NCBI GenBank assembly: GCA_050258375.1
Contig: JBLMYQ010000079.1
Span: 1-10,682, forward strand
Direction of reading: 5' to 3'
DNA length: 10,682 bases
From: JBLMYQ01 sp050258375
GTDB lineage: Bacteria; Bacillota; Clostridia; Acetivibrionales; UBA4821
The position numbers and the translations under genes are program-made. The notes beneath the pieces are model-generated. The model did no database searches. It was given only the letters and a program-made list of their open reading frames with translations, and was not told the origin of the DNA. Shown one piece after another: positions 6,004 to 10,682 of this stretch; the first letter of the stretch is position 1, and each line of letters begins with the position of its first letter.

Positions 6004-7743
6004 ATGAAAGATGTTTTACATAAGCTTTTTGGATTTTTTAAAAATAAAAAAATCATTATCATTACTATTGTTGTTTTGGCATTGTTTCAGCTTGTATTAT
6101 CAATTCAGCTGCTTGCAAGTACATTAAACTATGATAGGATTTATAAAGGTATTTATATAGAGGATATTTATGTTTCTGGTATGACGGTTGACCAAGCTGT
6201 TAAGCTGGTTAAGGAAACATATGAGCCCAGATTAAAAGCTGCCAGGATTTGCTTAAAGCATGGAGATATAGAAGAGGAGCTTTTGGCTTCAAATATTGTG
6301 CAAGACATAAACGCTGAAAAATCAGTAGAAAATGCTTTTATTGAAGGAAGACAAGGGAATATAGCTGAAAAAATATTTGAGATTGCAGCTATTTCTACCA
6401 AGGGAAAAACAATAGGGCTTGATTATAATTATAACGAAGCAAAGCTTCAGCAGATTATAGGCAAATTCTCAACTAAGCTGAACAATAAGCTTGAACAAAA
6501 CTCGTATGAAATATTAGAAAATAAGATAATAATAAAGATCGGTAAAACAGGGCAGAGCATTGATGAAGCAAAGCTTAGAGGGCAGATCATAGAAAAAACA
6601 CAAAATCTCGAACCTGGAAATATAGAAATTCCTATTATAATAAAAGAACCTGAGCCATTAGATATTGATGCATTACATAAACAAGTATTTACAAAGGTCC
6701 AGGATGCTTCGTGCGAAGTAAAAAAATACAAGCTGGCTTTTATTCCGGCTGTAGTAGGAAGAGACTTTGATGTTGAATATGCAAAAAATCTTTATGAGCA
6801 AAACAAGAGCCAAGAAGGAATAACTTTTGAAATACCATTAAAAATAACATACCCTAAAAAATATGAGCAGGAGCTTAAAGACTCCTTATTTAAAGATGAG
6901 CTTGCTGCATTTACAACCAGATACAGCAGAGCAGATAAAGACCGCAGCAGCAATGTTGCTCTTGCAGCTTCAAAGATAAATGGAATTATAGTTGGTTCAG
7001 GAGGTGTTTTCTCCTATAATACGGTAGTTGGAAAAAGAACCATTGAAGAAGGTTTTAAAAAAGCACACGTTTATGCAGGAGGGAAAATAGTTGATGGATT
7101 AGGAGGCGGAATCTGCCAAGTTTCTACTACTCTTTATAATACAGTTTTGTTTGCCGGTCTCGAAATTGTTGAAAGAAGAAACCACAACATGCTTGTAGGT
7201 TATGTTCCGCCAGGGCGGGATGCAACGGTTTCTTATGGAAGTATAGATTTTAGATTCAAAAACAATTTTTCTACTCCTATTAAAATTGTAAGTGGTACAA
7301 GTGAAGGCAAATTAAGTATAAAAATAATGGGAGTTAACGAGCATAAAGGCAGAACGATAGAGTTAGAAACAGAAATATTAAAAAGCTACTATCTTCCCGA
7401 GAAGGTAATAGAAGATCCCGGCAAGCCGGCAGGTTATTACAAAGTAGAGCAGAAGGGAATGAAATACTGCAAAGCTAATACATATAAAATAATTAAGCAA
7501 GATGGCAAGCTGGTTTCAAGAACCCTTATTTCTACAAACAGGTATAATCCGCTCCAAAAGATTATTATAAAAGGAACAAAAGCTAAAAGCAAAGTGATTA
7601 AAGATACCCCGGTTCAAAATCAAAAGCCTAAAGCAGTTGAAGCACCTCCTGAGCCGGAAATGCAGGAAACACAGCCATCGCAGCAGCCGTCTGCCGGACC
7701 TGATGAGGGGATTCCGTTTGATAACGGAGATAGCGGTGTTTGA
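6004..7743 (+). CDS. VanW family protein with membrane anchor, YoaR-like and G5-like domains
   Basis: This 579-residue envelope protein has a positively charged start (KNKK at 13-16) and one membrane helix at about 17-38, so most of it should lie outside the membrane. Residues about 45-290 resemble the repeated YoaR-type putative peptidoglycan-binding domain that precedes VanW in many Firmicute proteins. The VanW domain spans about 299-432, with FSYNTVVGKRT and the hallmark GGGICQVSTTLYN (367-379), including Cys371. Residues about 450-525 fit a G5 domain, a small extracellular adhesion or glycan-binding module. The last 50 residues are rich in Pro, Glu and Gln and probably disordered. VanW occurs in some vancomycin-resistance clusters, but its biochemical function is unknown and no van genes are here, so resistance should not be assumed. 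The ATG is preceded by GGGTGGG (5992-5998), a weak ribosome site; an in-frame stop at 5980 limits alternatives. Confidence 0.93.
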   Translation: MKDVLHKLFGFFKNKKIIIITIVVLALFQLVLSIQLLASTLNYDRIYKGIYIEDIYVSGMTVDQAVKLVKETYEPRLKAARICLKHGDIEEELLASNIVQDINAEKSVENAFIEGRQGNIAEKIFEIAAISTKGKTIGLDYNYNEAKLQQIIGKFSTKLNNKLEQNSYEILENKIIIKIGKTGQSIDEAKLRGQIIEKTQNLEPGNIEIPIIIKEPEPLDIDALHKQVFTKVQDASCEVKKYKLAFIPAVVGRDFDVEYAKNLYEQNKSQEGITFEIPLKITYPKKYEQELKDSLFKDELAAFTTRYSRADKDRSSNVALAASKINGIIVGSGGVFSYNTVVGKRTIEEGFKKAHVYAGGKIVDGLGGGICQVSTTLYNTVLFAGLEIVERRNHNMLVGYVPPGRDATVSYGSIDFRFKNNFSTPIKIVSGTSEGKLSIKIMGVNEHKGRTIELETEILKSYYLPEKVIEDPGKPAGYYKVEQKGMKYCKANTYKIIKQDGKLVSRTLISTNRYNPLQKIIIKGTKAKSKVIKDTPVQNQKPKAVEAPPEPEMQETQPSQQPSAGPDEGIPFDNGDSGV

Positions 7744-7756
7744 TAATGATTTTGAC

Positions 7757-8128
7757 TTAATTTTTTAAATAGTTTTCGAAATCACGACAATCAAAAGATA
7801 TTTTCTTACAAAAAGATATAACCTTTGGGTATAAATCAAGGATTATATCTTTTTTTGCATCCTCTCCATATATGTCTAAATCTTCAAGAATCTGATTAAT
7901 TATACTAAAAAGAAATGAGCTTTCAGTATTTTTAACTTCAAATAGTGAAACTATATTCTTATTTGTATAGCCATTAATTTTAGAAAACAAAACGAAAAGA
8001 GTATTTTCTAGAAAGTAAAGCTTTATTGAAGATTGGGATACAGATATTCCTAAAACGTTATCGGCTTTTTCCAATCCTGTCAGAATAATTTTTTCTAATA
8101 CAGGAGAGATTTTTTCAACTGACTTCAT
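7757..8128 (-). CDS. Hypothetical protein, 123 residues
   Basis: I do not recognise this protein. The N-terminal 25 residues look helical (KISPVLEKIILTGLEKADNV), followed by alternating hydrophobic residues suggesting beta strands (ISVSQSSIKLYFLENTLFVL), then an acidic helical segment (INQILEDLDIYGEDAKKD, 77-94). The last 20 residues contain Cys106 and Cys112. There is no signal peptide or membrane helix, so it is probably cytoplasmic. AAAGG (8142-8138) lies nine bases before the ATG and a TATAAT lies upstream, which supports expression. It is 83 bases downstream of the LTA-synthase gene on the same strand and could be read through from it. It converges with the VanW gene; only 13 bases separate the two stop codons, and its own coding region contains the plus-strand terminator of that gene. 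Confidence 0.75.
   Translation of the reverse strand: MKSVEKISPVLEKIILTGLEKADNVLGISVSQSSIKLYFLENTLFVLFSKINGYTNKNIVSLFEVKNTESSFLFSIINQILEDLDIYGEDAKKDIILDLYPKVISFCKKISFDCRDFENYLKN
7810..7856 (+). terminator. Terminator of the VanW gene, inside the opposing coding region
   Basis: AAAAAGATATAA (7810-7821) pairs perfectly with TTATATCTTTTT (7843-7854). Four more pairs inside (CCTT 7822-7825 with AAGG 7838-7841) are separated by one bulged A, and seven T residues follow at 7850-7856. It lies 67 bases past the VanW stop, within the 123-residue minus-strand gene. Confidence 0.75.
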
Positions 8129-8163
8129 AAAATCACGCCTTTCTTTTTTCCTATTCTAATATT

Positions 8164-8194
8164 ATTATACGATATTTATTTTAGACGAGACCAA
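8164..8194 (-). promoter_or_regulatory. Candidate promoter of the 123-residue gene
   Basis: On the minus strand TATAAT (8169-8164) is a consensus -10. TTGGTC (8194-8189) is the best -35 but the spacer is 19 bases, longer than optimal. No convincing terminator separates this site from the LTA-synthase gene upstream. Confidence 0.4.
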
Positions 8195-8211
8195 ATTAAA
8201 TTAATAAAGGC

Positions 8212-10083
8212 TTAATTATCATTCGAACTATTCGTATTAAATAAAATGTCGCTTAAATAACCTTTTCCAAATAGCAAATCATACTGAAAAAGCCAGTAAG
8301 TTTTTTCTAAGGACGTGAGATTTTGAGGAATATCGCTGTTATCATATAATGAATTATCAGATGAAATTTTTAAATATTTAATATTCCCAGGCAGTTTTTC
8401 TCTAAGCTCCTTTAAAAATTCAAAGTAAACAGGTTTTGAAAATTTTATAAAATCAAGCAGGTATTCACCTAAATATGCTGCATCTAAAGTTTTAATATCA
8501 TTTTTTTCATGCTTATAATTTGTCCAAAGCAGCAGAGGAGTAGAATACATTTTTTTGTATTCCTCCTTTGTCCATTGCACTTTATCAGCATTGACGTATC
8601 CACATTCTTTATAAACCGAGAAATCGTTACCCAAAAGAGGCAAATGATCCCCAAAGAACATTACAACGGTAGGCTCCTTTACCTTGCTAAAATAATTGAC
8701 AACTGTTTTTAAAGATTTATCTGCGTCGTATATGCCTTGTGTATAATCCTGCAAAATAGAAAGGGATTCTTCGGAGAGACCTTTCCCAGAAACCTTTACA
8801 TTAAAAGGCTCTTTATACCTTTTTATGTTATAGGGACCATGATTTTGCATTGTTATTGCAAATATAAACAGAGGCTTTTTAGCTTTTTTATGTTCAGATA
8901 TTATCATATTGGATATTTCTTGATCAGATATGTAAAAACCTTTGCTTTGGGGATTAACAAAATCTTCTGCAGAAATGAATTTATTAAAGCCAAGGAGAGT
9001 ATACACATTATCTCTGTTAAAAAACCATTTATGATAAGAATGTATAGCCATAGAATCATATCCGTTAGATGAAAAAATACTTGCCAAGGAGAGAAGAGGC
9101 TTATGTATGTATTGCTGATAAGGGTTGCATCCATCGGGTAAAAAATTCATCGAATTTCCCGTAAGAAGTTCAAATTCAACATTTGACGTTCCTCCTCCGA
9201 AAGCCGGAGAAAGAAGATTTCCGGAAGAAAACTCGGAGCTTAGCTTCCTGAAGGTTGGCAAGGGATCTGAGGAAAAAGATATATTTTTTAATAGCTTAGG
9301 ATCCCAGAAGGATTCACTCATGATAATTATTACATTTGGTTTTACAGCTTTATCAGTCTTAGATGCACTGCTAACTGCATATGCTGGTTGAGCAGGACTG
9401 AATGGTTCAATACTCTCTATAAGATTTTTCTTATTATAATTTTCAGGCTTTTTAATAAGAATATTTTTTATATTCAATGTAAAAGCTAGGCAGAACCCGT
9501 TTTTATCATAATTTTCCATTTGAATCCAATCCAGATTGCTTATACCTATTTGAGGTAGAAAAGTAAAAGTAATATATTGGTTGCAGGTGATAGATATAAG
9601 GACCAAAATTGACAACATCCCGGAAAGCAGCCTTGTTTTAACTGATATTACGGTTTTCTTAACATAGGGATTAAAGGCATAAACAATACCTATTAAAATT
9701 AAAACAAAAAGAATATTTAAAATATTTAAAGATTTATAAAGATAGGGCAGAAGATTTACAACCAGCTTAACCATATATATATCCCAGGGGAAAAGCGGTT
9801 CACCAAGCATGGTTTCTTTATAAAAGCTTATTAATGAAAGTATAATTAGAAAAATAAAAGAAACAGGAGAACTCCAATTCATTCTACCTAACAAAGCTGT
9901 AAAAACACTAAAAATGCAAAGAATAATAATGTAATTTACAATAAATTCAATGGGAGCAGTAAAAGGCCAAATAACTGTCTGAATTATATCTCTTTTATTT
10001 ATTAACTCAATTATAATTAACATTAATGCTGGAAAACAAAAGAAAAAGGCAATAGGAGAAAGCTTCTCAATGAAAGAAAACAT
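8212..10083 (-). CDS. LTA synthase family membrane sulfatase (LtaS-like)
   Basis: This 623-residue protein follows the LtaS plan: about five membrane helices in the first 190 residues, then a large extracellular sulfatase-fold domain. Known family members transfer glycerol-phosphate from phosphatidylglycerol to build lipoteichoic acid or prime it. The catalytic set is complete: Glu257 in MSESFWD, nucleophile Thr299 in GGGTSNVEFELLTG, His415 in QNHGPY, and Asp479-His480 in FGDHLP. These positions closely match Glu255, Thr300, His416 and Asp475-His476 of Staphylococcus aureus LtaS as I recall them. I chose the ATG at 10083 because AAGGA (10094-10090) lies six bases upstream. The frame is open to a TTG at 10158 (648 residues), which has only a GGGG tract in front; the 25 extra residues would be cytoplasmic. 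Whether the polymer is true LTA or a related polyglycerolphosphate cannot be told from sequence. Confidence 0.93.
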   Translation of the reverse strand: MFSFIEKLSPIAFFFCFPALMLIIIELINKRDIIQTVIWPFTAPIEFIVNYIIILCIFSVFTALLGRMNWSSPVSFIFLIILSLISFYKETMLGEPLFPWDIYMVKLVVNLLPYLYKSLNILNILFVLILIGIVYAFNPYVKKTVISVKTRLLSGMLSILVLISITCNQYITFTFLPQIGISNLDWIQMENYDKNGFCLAFTLNIKNILIKKPENYNKKNLIESIEPFSPAQPAYAVSSASKTDKAVKPNVIIIMSESFWDPKLLKNISFSSDPLPTFRKLSSEFSSGNLLSPAFGGGTSNVEFELLTGNSMNFLPDGCNPYQQYIHKPLLSLASIFSSNGYDSMAIHSYHKWFFNRDNVYTLLGFNKFISAEDFVNPQSKGFYISDQEISNMIISEHKKAKKPLFIFAITMQNHGPYNIKRYKEPFNVKVSGKGLSEESLSILQDYTQGIYDADKSLKTVVNYFSKVKEPTVVMFFGDHLPLLGNDFSVYKECGYVNADKVQWTKEEYKKMYSTPLLLWTNYKHEKNDIKTLDAAYLGEYLLDFIKFSKPVYFEFLKELREKLPGNIKYLKISSDNSLYDNSDIPQNLTSLEKTYWLFQYDLLFGKGYLSDILFNTNSSNDN

Positions 10084-10193
10084 TCTTATTCCTTGAATTT
10101 TTTTGTCATCCCAAAGATTTTTTAATGTAGATAAACCCCTCAATACATTTTTTAACAAATTTAGTACCCCGTGGAGAATGACCTATAACGAAG

Positions 10194-10209
10194 GTGCATT
10201 TTGATGCAC
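10194..10209. repeat. Inverted repeat at the predicted start of the LTA-synthase transcript
   Basis: GTGCAT (10194-10199) and ATGCAC (10204-10209) are perfect arms around TTTG, extended by AAG/CTT with one bulged base. The arms sit where the minus-strand transcript should begin (near 10205), so this is either an operator over the start site or a hairpin at the RNA 5' end. Confidence 0.5.
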
Positions 10210-10211
10210 TT

Positions 10212-10240
10212 ATTATAATACATTTTGTTTACTCAATAAA
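10212..10240 (-). promoter_or_regulatory. Candidate promoter of the LTA-synthase gene
   Basis: On the minus strand TATAAT (10217-10212) is a consensus -10, with a weak -35 TTTATT (10240-10235) at 17-base spacing. The leader before the preferred ATG is about 120 bases, which is long and leaves room for the TTG start or for leader control. Confidence 0.5.
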
Positions 10241-10369
10241 GGGAAAGTATACAAAATATATTTATTATAAACGCTAAATAATTATGAAGAAAGAAACCTT
10301 GAAATAAAAGTGGGGGCCTTTGTTTAAATTATTAAATAAAGCGGGCTATAAAAAGAGGCTTTCTAAGGC
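10241..10369. other. Intergenic stretch with no recognised feature
   Basis: AT-rich sequence between the LTA-synthase promoter and the possible microprotein gene. I see only a weak AGAAAG-CCT-CTTTTT hairpin on the minus strand (about 10364-10350), which could be a poor terminator for the microprotein gene, and no tRNA or larger ORF. Confidence 0.4.
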
Positions 10370-10450
10370 TTATTTGGGAAGTCTTTTGACTAGAAAAATA
10401 AATGTTCCAAGTATTATTACTGTTGCCATTATATAATATATTGTACTCAT
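10370..10450 (-). CDS. Possible 26-residue single-pass membrane microprotein
   Basis: The minus strand reads MSTIYYIMATVIILGTFIFL followed by VKRLPK and TAA (10372-10370). It is one hydrophobic helix of about 18 residues with a basic tail, the usual shape of small bacterial membrane proteins. AAAGGAG lies at 10471-10465 but is 14 bases from the ATG, longer than ideal; an in-frame ATT at 10459 would sit at better spacing but is a rare start. An extended -10 (TGATATTAT, 10499-10491) lies upstream. No other ORF covers this stretch. It is too short for family recognition, and chance hydrophobicity in AT-rich DNA is the main alternative. Confidence 0.42.
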   Translation of the reverse strand: MSTIYYIMATVIILGTFIFLVKRLPK

Positions 10451-10490
10451 ACTCTCAATGCTAACTCCTTTAAAATTATTAATTATAAGT

Positions 10491-10499
10491 ATAATATCA
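10491..10499 (-). promoter_or_regulatory. Extended -10 element before the microprotein
   Basis: TGATATTAT on the minus strand fits the TGnTATAAT pattern with one mismatch. No good -35 is visible, which is tolerated for extended -10 promoters. Confidence 0.3.
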
Positions 10500-10573
10500 G
10501 AAAAATAAAAATTTAAAAATAGGCAATTTATTAAAAGCAGAAAAAACGCATGAATACAAATAATTCCAAATCC

Positions 10574-10677
10574 AGATCCTCCTAGCCTCCCTGATAGGGA
10601 GCGAATAGTAATTTCTATGAAGATTTTTCTATGAAAAACTACTTTTCGTCCCCTTTTTAGGGGAGAAAGAGGGGTCT
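10574..10677. repeat. Branched palindromic element, MITE-like or structured RNA
   Basis: About 104 bases can fold as a closed four-way junction. The outer stem pairs AGATCCTC (10574-10581) with GAGGGGTCT (10669-10677), with one bulged G and one T-G pair. Inside are three arms. CTCCCT-GAT-AGGGAG (10587-10601) is perfect. A longer arm pairs 10602-10614 with 10636-10648 and has two mismatches. TCCCCT-TTTT-AGGGGA (10649-10664) is perfect. The element is clearly richer in G and C than its AT-rich flanks and contains a ten-base direct repeat TTTCTATGAA (10612-10621, 10626-10635). It could be a non-autonomous mobile repeat whose ends are the outer stem, or an RNA. It might extend past the window edge. 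Confidence 0.5.
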
Positions 10678-10682
10678 AAGTA

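Noticed and set aside
6004..7743. Vancomycin resistance role for the VanW protein
   Set aside because: No vanA/B-type ligase, vanH, vanX or two-component genes are present, and VanW-domain proteins are widespread in Firmicutes without resistance.
8200..8220. AATTAA/TTAATT inverted repeat after the LTA-synthase stop
   Set aside because: Six A/T pairs with no T tract; expected by chance in such AT-rich DNA and not a credible terminator.
8737..9072. Plus-strand ORFs of 67-111 residues within the LTA-synthase gene (8509-8712, 8737-9072, 9125-9391)
   Set aside because: All lie opposite conserved catalytic segments of the sulfatase domain and have no domain signal of their own.
10552..10587. Short plus-strand ORF MNTNNSKSRSS
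   Set aside because: Only 11 codons, no ribosome site, and it runs into the palindromic element.
10574..10677. tRNA-like reading of the cloverleaf at the right edge
   Set aside because: The arm lengths do not fit a tRNA, there is no T-loop GTTC motif, the central arm is far too long for an anticodon arm, and no anticodon loop is present.

Overview
This window comes from an AT-rich, Gram-positive, anaerobe-like Firmicute, most probably a member of the Clostridia. The evidence is a remB-gyrB junction, strong AGGAGG-type ribosome sites, a LtaS-type polyglycerolphosphate synthase, a VanW/G5 envelope protein, and a thioredoxin-thioredoxin reductase fusion. The species cannot be named from the sequence alone.

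Layout, left to right. Positions 1-131 hold the 3' end of remB, followed by gyrB (161-2074), which ends at a strong intrinsic terminator instead of running into gyrA. Next is a single-gene unit for a small XRE-type repressor (2264-2584) with its own extended -10 promoter. It converges with a minus-strand gene for a thioredoxin domain fused to the front of a thioredoxin reductase (2610-3884). An AT-rich divergent gap (3885-4153) leads to a plus-strand pair. The first gene encodes a degenerate receiver plus degenerate GGDEF protein (4154-4990), and 39 bases later comes folE, GTP cyclohydrolase I (5030-5593). A bidirectional terminator separates folE from a convergent 64-residue gene (5614-5808), and the stop codon of that small gene lies in the terminator loop.

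The small gene diverges from a long VanW/G5 protein gene (6004-7743). The plus-strand terminator of that gene lies inside the coding region of the convergent, unrecognised 123-residue gene (7757-8128). Upstream of that on the minus strand is an LTA-synthase-family membrane sulfatase (8212-10083, possibly extended to 10158). The right end has a promoter with a palindrome at its start site, a possible 26-residue single-pass membrane microprotein (10370-10450), and a compact GC-richer element at 10574-10677. That element can fold as an outer stem enclosing three hairpins and looks like a mobile or structured repeat.

The genes do not form one pathway. They cover DNA topology (gyrB), thiol redox, folate/pterin synthesis and cell envelope assembly (VanW/G5 protein, LTA synthase). 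The points most worth a second look are the receiver-GGDEF protein with both signature sites lost, the Trx-TrxR fusion with an altered NADPH-phosphate site, and the branched repeat at the right edge.
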